Assembly (NCBI GenBank): GCA_037349105.1
Contig: JAYJMM010000123.1
Coordinates: forward strand, 4,960,001-5,024,000
Source of the DNA: Limnomonas spitsbergensis
Lineage: Eukaryota > Chlorophyta > Chlorophyceae > Chlamydomonadales
Direction of reading: 5' to 3'
DNA length: 64,000 bases
Shown here: one piece after another, positions 1 through 9,099 of the stretch
Position numbering within the stretch: the stretch's first letter is position 1
Layout: every line of letters starts with the position of its first letter
The notes under the pieces: model-generated
Told to the model about the DNA's origin: nothing
Databases searched by the model: none
The model's input: the letters and a program-made list of their open reading frames with translations, nothing else
Made by a program: the position numbers and the translations under genes

Positions 1-6
1 TCCCTT

Positions 7-467
7 ACTTCGTTCCTTTTAAGTGGACAGGCCTCTATTTGTAACCAGCACCGGCTAGATCTCGGAGACCTACCCAGTGAAGTGCATCAAAGCCAGTACC
101 ACTAAGCCAGTCAAGCCTAGATCAGCGACCCCGCCATCTAGCAAGCTCGAGAACACCTAACCCGAAGCCCTGCCCTACCTAGGACTACGTCGTCCGCAGT
201 CTACGGCTACGGCTTCGCCCGCTACACGCGGTAAGTGACTCATAACGACCTGCAGGGTTCGCGACCCGACAGGCCATTAGTCGCAGCTCTACAAGCGACC
301 AGCTCCACGCCTGTCATCTAGAAGTTCCAGCCACAGCTTAACGCGCTGCGCATTCGCGGCCAGCGTGTAGACGCTGAGTCCGCCCGTAGGTGTCCGCCAC
401 TCAGTGGGGAAGAAGTCCGCCACGGACCCGAAGCAACCATCGCGTGTCCACTTAAAAGGAACGAAGT
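7..467. repeat. 23-bp perfect inverted repeat, arms 438 bp apart
   Basis: Positions 7-29 are the exact reverse complement of 445-467 (core TCCACTTAAAAGGAACGAAG in the right arm). The arms bracket non-coding sequence just upstream of the retrotransposon-like ORF. No target-site duplication is visible because the left arm lies at the window edge. It may be part of the decayed retroelement or a separate small inverted-repeat element. Confidence 0.6.
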
Positions 468-644
468 GCGCATCCTGGCGGGTCCACGACCTCCCCTGCC
501 TCGTCGTCAGCTACCCGGACGGGATCTGGTTCTGGGTCAGACTGCCCACCTGGTTCCTGGGCTGCATCCGCCCAGTCTGCTGCCGCTGACTCCCCCAAGC
601 ATTGCCGATACGTTGCTGCCGCTTCGCCCTCGCCGGAGCACGCT

Positions 645-1637
645 TTGCCTGCACTGGCTAGGGCGCAATGTGTGGACGTCAGGGTCATGCCGATAGCAGG
701 GTCGCGGTCCGGGCCTGGTAAACCAGCCCTGCGGGCCAGCTCCCTAGGGATGATCTTGGCCGCCTCGAGGGCTATGGTGAGCCAAGCCTCGAGAGCCCAA
801 GCATCCATGCACCTGCCCAAGGCGGCCCTTCCGGTCGCGGGAGAGCACCTCAAGATCGCACAGCACCGGGACAAGTTGCGCTACGCCAGGATCCGCGGAG
901 GAGGATATGTACCCCAGGTCAGGCGGTTCGCCGTTGGGGATTACGTGTACGTCCGGTACGCTTCAGAGCGGCGCAGCCTCGACCCCAAAGCCAGGCCGGA
1001 AATCCTGCGGGTGCAGAGGCTGGGGGAGACGGGGGCGTTGGTGCTGGAGGGCGCCGATGGCTTGACCGTAACAGAGAACGCAGTCAACTGCTCCCCGTGC
1101 CACCTCCCCAACCTGAAAGGCAGGGTGGATTTCAGCACCTCCAGGCCCAACGTCAGCCTGTCCTGCGAAGTCTGCCGCCTACCCGACCGGGGGGAAGTCA
1201 TGCTCCTGTGTGACGCATGCAACACCGGCTGGCACATGGACTGCCTCACGCCAGCGCTATACACCATACCCGAGGGCGATTGGATGTGCCCCAGGTGCAA
1301 GCCAGCATCAAGGACCAGCCAAGAGACGGGCCCGGCCGCAGCAGCAGTACCGAACAAACCAGCCCATCACGAGGAGACAGCGCCCCGGGCAGCCAGGGCA
1401 GCCGCCAGAGCAGCCCAGGAGACAGGAGCCATGGACAAGCCAGAGGTGGAGGTCATGGCCACCAATCCGGCCACTAAACAGATGGAGCGGGGCATCGCCA
1501 GGCCCATGCCCAACGGGCTGTATGACATTTCATACACAACGGGCAGAGGAGAAGCCAACGTCACCCCCAGGGCAGTCCAGCGCAGGGCCAAAGCGGCCAC
1601 CGACGCAGCAAGAGCAGAGGAGGAGACAGCTGCCTAG
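645..1637 (+). CDS. Ty3/Gypsy-like integrase C-terminal fragment fused to a PHD finger (retroelement remnant)
   Basis: The readable part starts around position 820. A block with QHRDKLRYARIRGGGYVP and then RRFAVGDYVYVR resembles the C-terminal region of Ty3/Gypsy integrases; it continues through a chromatin-reader-like segment ending in NCSPCHLP. About 30 residues later comes a PHD-type zinc finger, with cysteine pairs CEVC, CDAC, HMDC and CPRC in C4HC3 order. An Ala/Arg-rich tail follows, ending in a TAG at 1635-1637. The first ~55 residues of the ORF do not look like integrase, and no reverse transcriptase, RNase H or integrase core lies upstream, so the copy is 5' truncated or frame-broken. 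An integrase tail with a PHD finger is a pattern I associate with green-algal Gypsy-like elements; a PHD finger could steer integration to modified histone tails. Function in this copy is unlikely. Confidence 0.75.
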   Translation: MPALARAQCVDVRVMPIAGSRSGPGKPALRASSLGMILAASRAMVSQASRAQASMHLPKAALPVAGEHLKIAQHRDKLRYARIRGGGYVPQVRRFAVGDYVYVRYASERRSLDPKARPEILRVQRLGETGALVLEGADGLTVTENAVNCSPCHLPNLKGRVDFSTSRPNVSLSCEVCRLPDRGEVMLLCDACNTGWHMDCLTPALYTIPEGDWMCPRCKPASRTSQETGPAAAAVPNKPAHHEETAPRAARAAARAAQETGAMDKPEVEVMATNPATKQMERGIARPMPNGLYDISYTTGRGEANVTPRAVQRRAKAATDAARAEEETAA

Positions 1638-1768
1638 GGGCAGACAGCCAGGGGGGACAGGGAGGGATAAGAGCCTGCTAGAACCGCCACAGGGCCAGCC
1701 ACCTGTAGAGGCAGGTTTGGGAGAAGCACCGCTGCTACTGCACACGTCTCCTGTAGCTTAGGGCCAGG

Positions 1769-3032
1769 TGTCAACGGTGCAGTGGGGCGAGAGCAGCGGG
1801 TTTCCGCAGCGCCCGTGTTCCTATGAAGAGCTGAGGGTTGAATAACAGGAGGATTCTGTAGGCCCGGATGAGCCCCACTGAAGATTCGGTTCATTCTCAT
1901 GCGACCCGCTGTAGATTTCTGATGGTTTCTGATGCGTTCTGATTTCTGGTGGTTTCTGACTTCTGATGGTTTATGATGGTTTCTGAGGAATTCTGATTTC
2001 TGATGGTTTCTGACTTCTGATGGTTTATGATGGTTTCTGAGGAATTCTGATTTCTGATGATTTCTGGTGGTTTCTGACTTCTGATGGTTTATGATGGTTT
2101 CTGAGGAATTCTGATTTCTGATGGTTTCTGACTCCTGATGGTTTATGATGGTTTCTGAGGAATTCTGATTTCTGATGGTTTCTGTGGAATTCTGGTTTCT
2201 GATGGTTTCCGATGCGTTCTGATTTCTGAGGGATTCTGACAATTTCTGATGGCTTCTGGCTCCCCGTAGTTCTGATGATTTTTCAGGGGTTCTGACCCTT
2301 TCTTGACTTCCAACAAGCATGACAATGGTGACGGTACCGGATTCTGTATGCCCTGATCAGGCCAGAGAGAGACCTGGAACCCAGAGGCCTGAGTCGAGTT
2401 TTCGGTACCTTGGTTGGACCTAGGGTTCGCCACGGGTTTCAGTGAGTATTCTTTGGTGCCTTTCTTTGGTGAATTTCCTTTTGTTGATTTCCTGCAGTGG
2501 ATTTTCTTCAGTGGATTTTTTTCAGCCGACTGGCTGGATTGCAGTCAGGTGTTTAGGAGGGTTCCGTGTTAGGGAACTGACCAGTTCTGAGTGTACATAT
2601 TTTTCCGATCTCAGTTTCATGACCACCCCTAGTCCGGCTCCCCACGCACGCCCGGTGTGCGTTTCGTGAGGAGCGGGGGGCGAGTAAAGTAGGGGCGGTA
2701 CCCACAGCTAGGGGCGCCCGGGTAGGCCAGCCTTATCCCAGCCTTAGCTCTTATGCGGTACGCTGTACCAAGTTACCCCTTTACAGCCCTTGTACCTCAG
2801 CAGTGTAGTACAAGAGGCACGTGTGTACAGGTGTTGAACCTTAGTTGTGAGTAGTTTGAGCCTCTCTAAGGCAGTAAGGACAGCTTACACCATTTTGGCA
2901 CGGTTACTGCTTTATGGTGCGACATACAGCCTTTATTTGAGCAGGGCCCAGACTCCCAGAGGTGTAACGTTAGGTGACCAGCCTGCATAGTGCCAAGCCA
3001 GCCTGCAGGCAAGGGAGGCCACTCTTCTTGTT
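1769..3032 (+). mobile_element. Putative 3' LTR of the retroelement (boundaries tentative)
   Basis: The retroelement ORF stops at 1637. A purine-rich leader and then TGTCAACGG at 1769 make a plausible LTR start (TG...). A possible end is the CCAACA near 3032 (...CA), giving about 1.26 kb. There is no second LTR in the window to confirm either end. The region includes the TTTCTGATGG minisatellite and several G-rich stretches. 3033-3612 shows only a short GATGAT-rich run and no recognisable gene. Confidence 0.3.
1912..2290. repeat. TTTCTGATGG-type minisatellite
   Basis: Imperfect tandem copies of TTTCTGATGGTTTCTGAC with interspersed GGAATTCTGA blocks; a higher-order unit of roughly 70-75 bp repeats about four times. 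Long ORFs across it on the minus strand are repeat artefacts. Confidence 0.85.
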
Positions 3033-3612
3033 TTCCAACATTCCCGAAATTTAGCTGTTGGATGCGAGGTGGTGATCGGTTAGATGATGATGGTGATGAT
3101 GAGAGTGCCTTAGCTAAATAACTCAGCTACAACCTGGCCTATAGCCAGTAAGCCTCGTTGCCTAGGCCCCCAGCTATAAGCTGATCAAGCTTTAGTCCAA
3201 TCAGCTCAGTGGTGGGCGCCCCGAAGCCCCCCAAGATAGTATAGTGCGGCAGTGTGCACTGAATGGCAACTCCCGAAACTCGTTGCACCAGTTGTGCAGG
3301 GTTGATGTGTGCACCGATGAGCATAAGCAGTTTTCTGTGGTGCCCTTGATGCTTCCTTCAGATGTGTCTCCAATTATAACGGCAACACCCTCTCATCGGG
3401 CAGGTTACGGGACCGAGCACGGTAGCTAACTGTCCTTTTGTGAGCTCAGCCCACCCTGTCACTCCTCCACCACACATCCGCCACACAAGGGCTCCGCACG
3501 TGAGAGGTTCTAGCAGCTGTCTCATCTCGTATGGTAGGTTAGGGGCTGTCGGGAAGTTGACATTCTATCAAAATCGACGGAGGTTGAATTATAGCACAGT
3601 CGACTAGCTGCA

Positions 3613-6600
3613 ATGCTCCATCGCGCACAACCGGTCAAGAGTCGCAGCGGAGAACGCAGTGGACGCTTCGGATTGCTTAATCAATGCCCTCGTGACAGTC
3701 CGGCCCTCCGTATGGGCAAAGTACCGCGGAGACGGCATTCGAGCGTCGTCAGTGTCGGGGAGGAGTTTGTGGGGCTGACAGGGATGACCTATCTCATGAA
3801 GCCTGAGGTCGCTACCTTGTTCTCGGCCGTGATCGCGGTTTCCAGCGTCGGCCTCAACCTGTACGGCTCGCTCTTGACAGAAAAGCGGAAATCAGAGATC
3901 CAGAGAGAGGTGGGTCCTTGGTGTTCGTTTGTCGCTCAACGAAAAGCGGAAGCCTGAGGCATAGAGAGGGGTAGGTTCGCTCCATGTGCCTGCATGGCGC
4001 GTATGTGAATCGTAAGGCGGAACCGCGCCCATGCTTGTCCGCATGCAGATCATGCATCTTCATGTCACCCATGCCCATGCATTGCTGCATGCAGGCCAGG
4101 GCATTTTGCATCTCCATGCCATACGAGCGTAGCTGCTGCATGAATGATTTGCTTGCATCATGCGTCACGCTCACCGAGCATTTCCTTGTCAGCACGGGGT
4201 AGCAGCAACTTGGTGTCTGTACCCTAGACCCAGGGACAGAAGCTGATTCTTGTGGGAAGCTACAGTGGGCATGGCGTAAGAAATACTTGGTGTCTGTCCC
4301 GCAGACCGAGCGAGAGAAGCTGATCCTTCAACAGAGGCAGGAGCTGCGAAGTGTCCTGGCCAGGTACCGCGGACCCCTTCTTGAGGCCACATTTGATTTT
4401 GAGCAGCGAGTGTACCACCTGCTTGTCCAGTCTGAGGGGCTGTGGTCATCTGAGTGCGACGGGCCGGGCTGCAGCGAGGGCGTCAACGACGAGGAGGTTC
4501 TTTACAGCCTGTTCACATTGGCTCAGGTGACTTTAGGGCCCGGTAGTCAAGGGGTGTACTCCTCTTTTCCAAACAGGCATCTCCAGCTGTTTTTGAGAAA
4601 TCTCTTTTACTAAGTTGAGGTGTCTCTGCAGACGATTTGGGCTCCTCGGGTATTACCAGCTATCCAGTCAGCCTGTTCATGGTGGCCCAGGTTAGGAAAC
4701 ACCAGGAGGAGGAAATGTGCCTGCAGAGAGCTCGACCTGGACAGACAATGTGCCTTCATGTTTCACTGCTGTGTCGAAGAACAGCCGTGTTGTGGTGATA
4801 CATCATGGCTTCACTGCAGGCAGAGCCTTGTGTCAAGGGGTGGCAGTATTTCTTTCAGTGTGCCTCCGCATCCTTTCAGCTGCATTATGGCCCATGGTCG
4901 AGGTGGCCTGGTGAAGGTACCTTGTCTCACTAGCCGTATGCATGTTAGGGCTTGGTCCCCTATGGCCCAGTGGTGGTGGCCCACCAGCCTGTTTCAGGCG
5001 GGGTATGGTGTGCGCTAAAAAAACACCGGCCGGCAACAGATAAGATATATTTTGATGTTTGGGCTGATGAATGCAGCTTCCAAGCAGCTTCCTGACTCGA
5101 TGCTGCCTCGATTGCTGATGCAGTTCTTGGGCTTTGTTGAGGTGGTGCGAAGGGAGGGTCCTCGGGAACGGTCGTTCCTGCAGCACGGCAACCCGCAAGG
5201 CACTGACACGCTGGCCACCCTTGTGGAGGGCTTCCGCTTTGCCATGTGCGCGGATGCTGAACAGCTACTCAGATGGTGAGTGGTCATCTCACCAGTTTTT
5301 TTTAAGTGTTGCCAGACCCCCATTGGCATGCTGCTGGGCGGCCACCACTGCGCCTATGGGGACCAAACTTTGACCAACCTGCGGTCGGTAGCCCAAGCAG
5401 CTGGGCATGCTGTACCAGCCCCCTGCAGCTGAAGGTAGTGGTGTAGCTGAATTGTAGCTGATGTGTGCTGAATGAATCAACAGGCCCACTCGCTCTTCTC
5501 TTCTAGATCATGTGCATTGGATTTGTAACTTACCTTCAGGTTGTGGGGTTTTAAAGCGGATGCACTGGATGCTGAACCATAGTGCACAACTTGGTTCAAG
5601 GTGAGGGAATCTACAGCATATGCTTTGGATTCAGAAGTCAGAACCAGGCTTCCAGATCATTTATTACCGTAAAACCACTTTAACTCCGCGCACCCCCAAA
5701 AAAAAGAATTTAATTTTCGGCCGCGCACCCCAAAAAGAATTTAAAAAACGGTCGCGCAGCGACGAGATTTTAATTTAATTTAACGCCGCGCAGCACGGAA
5801 TTTAATTAAACATCGCGCATCACTGGAAATAATTAAAATTTTCGTCCGCGCAGCACTTTCAGCCAGTACCGTCAAACTCAGTGACAACTTCGTTTGATGC
5901 TAGCAGGATCCGCATACCGTAGTCGTCATCCCCCTCCTCCGCCGATTCCTGGCCTTAGAAAACGTGTGGCTAGTGGGGCCCGGGGGGCTCAGTGGTACTA
6001 CGTAACTTAGCAGTCCACCCTGAGGTCTGCAGTTCGAATCCTGTCAATGTTCAGCACTTTGAGTCCCGGAAGGGCTCATCCGAGTCATCAGTAGTGTTAC
6101 CATGCAGGGCTATTTAGGCACACTTGACAAGGATGCCTGAACGGATGTCGAAACAAACAGTCGCGCGCAAAATTTTTGTAAAAAATGCTGTTTTTAATTC
6201 ATACCGCGCACCCCCAAAATAATTGTTTGGGCACCTTACTGACGCTCCGCGCAGCGGCAATTTTTGTATTAATATTAGCGCGCAGCCATGTCCGCGCACC
6301 CCAATAATTATTTAACTACGAGCGGAGCTAAAGTGGTTCTACGGTAATCACCATCTAGCTTTCACCTTCTATGTTCATCCACGGCAGTGATCACCATCAA
6401 GCTGTGAAGCGAATCGTTTCTTCCTTTCGCCATTGGTTAGGAACAACTTCAAAATGGCGGATGGCAGGAGCGAACACCCAGGGTGCCGGTCCCGGGTGTC
6501 CCGGCTGCCCACGTTCGATGCAGGAAACCGCAGATCTACATCAGACGGCAACGGAAGCCATGATGCCGCAGCCACTCCTCCGACCCCCAGCAGCCGCTCG

Positions 6601-8202
6601 CTACGGCGCGGCTACAACTGCTCCATCGGTGATGGAGCCAGCCGCGACAGTGGCCGATCGCTCGGGTCTCAGACGCAAGGCCCCGTTGTGCCGAACCTGG
6701 GATTGTCCACGCACGAGGTGGATGGCCTCCACGTATCGCGGGGGATGCAGCGGGCCATCGGCGCCCTCATGGTTGTTACTCCTGTTGGTGAGGGCATCAG
6801 TGTTCATTGAGAGCATCCTTGTTTAGTGAGGGCATCCTTGCTGGGTGAGAGCATCCGTGCTTCGTGAGAGCATCTTTGCTTTGTGACAGCATCCTTGCTT
6901 TGTGAGAGAATCCTTGCTTTGTGAGAGCATTCGTGCTTCGTGATAGCATCCATGCTTCGTGAGAGCATCTGTACTTCGTGAGAGCATCCGTACTTTGTGA
7001 GGGCATCAGTGTTCGTTGAGAGCATCACTCATTCACTCATCACTGTTCAGTCCTGTGTGCAGTTGTGCACCGAACCACCTTTGGCAGGTTCACCTAGTGT
7101 TTTATTTTAGACCACACCATTCCGTCCTCCTCCTTCCCGCAGGTGCCAATCGCCACTACACCATGTCCTACGCTGATTTCTACCGCAGCTTCCAGACCGA
7201 CCCCTACATGGCAGGCTGGTTCAAACCTCTGTACGAGGACATGGTCGGACTGCTGAGGACCGGGGAAAGGTGGGCATTGTTATAGGGGCTCCCTCTCCTC
7301 CTGACTACGCCTTCCTCTGGGCCGAATGAGGTTGGGGTTCAGGTATTTTAGTATTTAGGACCAAGGGTTTCAAGGCTATGTCTCAGGGCTGCCCCCCAAA
7401 GCTTGTCATCAGCCCTTCCCACTGTTAATTCCAGCTACGAATCGGCTACATCATGGCCCAGGGTTGTAACGTGACCCTTGCCTACTTAACCTCTGCCTAT
7501 CTCTATGAAGGGAACATCCTTGCAGCTCTCTTAGTCCCTTGTTAGCCCACTGCAATAGGGGGCACTTACTTGAAAATTATGTAAAAAAATGGGTGTCGAT
7601 GCGTGTCACCCTCCTTCTCTGTGCTCCTCTGACGCGCTCAACTTGAAAAACTGTGCTTGCTTTGTACCAGGTGGAAGGGCCAGCCCACATTTCCGTTTCA
7701 CCGGTGGAGCCGCCTACTCCTGGTCCAGCAGCTTCTCATCGAGACAATGGACCTCCTGGACCCGATCTACGTGCGGGTGCCACTTTCGAGGCGGGTCAAG
7801 CTGAGCCCCATCGACCACGCTCCCCTTCCTAATGTAAGCTGCTGCACACATTTAAAGCATACTGCAAACCACGCCCCTCTTCCTGATGTGAGCTGCAGCT
7901 CGTTGGACTGGTCAGAATTTCAAATCTGAACTTGCACCCTGCCCCCCATGCCACAGGTGCAAGAGTACCGTGAGCGTATTCTGCTGCTAGAGGCAGCCAC
8001 AGACTCGATGATGGGGTTTGATGCTGCTGCCCCCCCTGTCGTACTCCCTGCGTCCATCATCTACGCTCTCTCAAGTTCAACGTCGTCGTCCTCACACTCA
8101 TCCGACGAGGATGTAGCTGATGTTCTTGCTACAAATAACGTGAAGGCTCCACGGGAGGCGCCTGTTCTGAAGGAGGTTCCCGAGCCTGCACTCTTTGATT
8201 GA
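3613..8202 (+). CDS. Conserved membrane-anchored protein of unknown function, seven exons
   Basis: Exons by hand: 3613-3909, 4305-4526, 5124-5275, 6441-6787, 7143-7269, 7671-7833, 7957-8202. All phases agree, giving 517 residues. An N-terminal hydrophobic helix (about residues 60-85, ending GLNLYGSLL) precedes TEKRKSEIQRE and a long helical region. Conserved-looking blocks are RYRGPLLEATFDFEQRVYHL, VEVVRREGPRERSFLQ, GTDTLATLVEGFRF, SRGMQRAIGALM and LLIETMDLLDP. I recognise this combination from uncharacterised plant and algal proteins but know no function. Exon 4 adds a Ser/Arg-rich low-complexity stretch; the tail is a Ser-rich acidic segment. The first ATG at 3613 could be replaced by 3712 or 3784. 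Introns hold extra copies of the neighbouring exon edges, a TIR element and DR1 copies. No catalytic motif was seen. Confidence 0.8.
3937..3985 (+). repeat. Decayed duplicate of exon 1 tail plus donor
   Basis: CGAAAAGCGGAAGCC...AGAGAGG|GGTAGG repeats, with changes, the exon 1 end AGAAAAGCGGAAATC...AGAGAG|GTGGGT at 3878-3914. It lies directly downstream in intron 1. Confidence 0.6.
4208..4256 (+). repeat. Decayed duplicate of exon 2 head plus acceptor
   Basis: ACTTGGTGTCTGTACCCTAG followed by ACCCAGGGACAGAAGCTGAT mirrors the real acceptor and exon 2 start, ACTTGGTGTCTGTCCCGCAG and ACCGAGCGAGAGAAGCTGAT at 4285-4324. The offset is about 78 bp, upstream in intron 1. Confidence 0.75.
4668..4695 (+). 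repeat. Decayed duplicate of exon 2 tail plus donor
   Basis: AGCCTGTTCATGGTGGCCCA|GGTTAGG repeats the exon 2 end AGCCTGTTCACATTGGCTCA|GGTGAC (4506-4529). It lies in intron 2. Confidence 0.55.
4865..5005 (+). repeat. DR1 dispersed repeat, plus orientation
   Basis: Begins at a TTCAGCTGCATTATGGCCC head, runs through GGCTTGGTCCCCTATGGCCC and ends in a CCCAGTGGTGG core. Diverged from the 61.26 kb copy. Confidence 0.6.
5305..5475 (-). repeat. DR1 dispersed repeat, minus orientation
   Basis: Reverse-oriented copy in intron 3: GGCCACCACTGCGCCTATGG, then GCCCAAGCAGCTGGGCATGC, ending with AGCTGAATTGTAGCTGATG, the reverse complement of the DR1 head. Confidence 0.7.
5664..6347. mobile_element. Non-autonomous TIR element (MITE-like), 684 bp, in intron 3
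   Basis: The left end TTACCGTAAAACCACTTTAA matches the inverted right end (TTACCGTAGAACCACTTTAG when reverse complemented). The interior is AT-rich with repeated GCGCACCCC and GCGCAGC blocks. No transposase ORF is present, and no target-site duplication is convincing. Related ends occur at 61839-62133 and 63956 onward. Confidence 0.7.
5985..6046 (+). other. tRNA-like segment (box A/box B) inside the TIR element
   Basis: GGGCTCAGTGGTA resembles box A, and CAGTTCGAATCCTG about 34 nt later resembles box B, the spacing of tRNA genes. Stems of the T-arm pair only poorly, so this is a decayed tRNA-derived segment (SINE-head-like) rather than a working tRNA. Confidence 0.4.
6788..7022 (+). repeat. 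19-20-bp minisatellite built from the exon 4 donor
   Basis: About 12 units of GTGAGAGCATCCGTGCTTC type begin exactly at the exon 4 5' splice site (GTTG|GTGAGGGCATCAGTG). Each unit therefore carries a GTGAG donor-like sequence. It fills most of intron 4. Confidence 0.85.
7876..7908 (+). repeat. Decayed duplicate of exon 6 tail plus donor
   Basis: CCACGCCCCTCTTCCTGAT|GTGAGCTGCAGC repeats the exon end CCACGCTCCCCTTCCTAAT|GTAAGCTGCTGC (7815-7845). Both keep a usable GT donor, so alternative 5' splicing is possible. Confidence 0.7.
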
Positions 8203-9099
8203 TACTTGCTCATGAATTTGCTTGCAGTGCAAGCAAGTGATTATTAAAGACTACCTTGGGTCCTTCATAGAGAAATAGTGGCCATGCTAACCAACTGATG
8301 AGGTCCAAGTGTCACATGCTTTGAAGTTGCGTGCGATGACCTGGCATCTAATAAGACACAAGAATTAGTGAAAAGGCTAGATGTGATCGCCATACTTGGC
8401 ATGGCATAGGAAACAGTGTACAGTTATAATGACATGTGTACATATTTTGGGGGGTATGCCATGACAACCTTAGCAGTTGCTCATACTTTAAAGTACGGCA
8501 GTTGCCCCGCCTTCACATCCCAATGCTGTATATTAGCATGGTTTTCACAACTCACCTCATCTGTCCTCATCAGCTTAATTTGGGGTTTGGTCGATAGTGC
8601 TGATTCTGACTGCCTCCACTTGAGGCAGGCTCATAACTGCATGATGATAATAGTGTGAACTGACTGGCATGTATCATGGGATGCCATGCGTGCGAAGCAG
8701 CGCGCATGAAGTGCCCTTTATAGTTTATTCTATATGTTGTCGGGCATACTTGACAGCCAGCACCTGTATTTCAGTTAACGAAATGAATTGAGAGATCATG
8801 ACACTTCCTTGGAATGCAGTGAATTGTAGTCGCAAACATCAAGGTGGATCATACACTCTACCTGATACGCAGGACCAAATAACTTTGCATAAGTGCGCCG
8901 ATTGCCATTACCGGTTTATCGGCTGTCATGTCAGATCCAATAGTATGCCATCTTACGTTCGCAACCACCCGGATGGCGCCAAAACAAACCACCTATTTGG
9001 TGTCCTTTCCCAGACAGGCCCAGGTACAATATAAAGAGAGCGAACGATGTTAAAGTCTTGACAAATACCTAGGCACATTTACACACAACGCAAACAAAG
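8203..9099. other. Intergenic region between two plus-strand genes
   Basis: This stretch holds the 3' flank of the unknown gene and presumably the promoter of the PDI gene. It is AT-richer than the exons. I see no TATA box I would defend and no repeat family. Confidence 0.5.

Noticed and set aside
7..467. Bacterial-style operons, promoters or ribosome binding sites anywhere in the window
   Set aside because: All recognised genes have spliceosomal introns and eukaryotic features such as a KDEL tail, so prokaryotic signals do not apply.
452..874. 140-codon minus-strand ORF overlapping the retroelement
   Set aside because: Antisense shadow of a GC-rich region; no motif.
5985..6046. Functional tRNA gene
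   Set aside because: Box A and box B spacing fits, but the T-arm and acceptor stem do not pair well.
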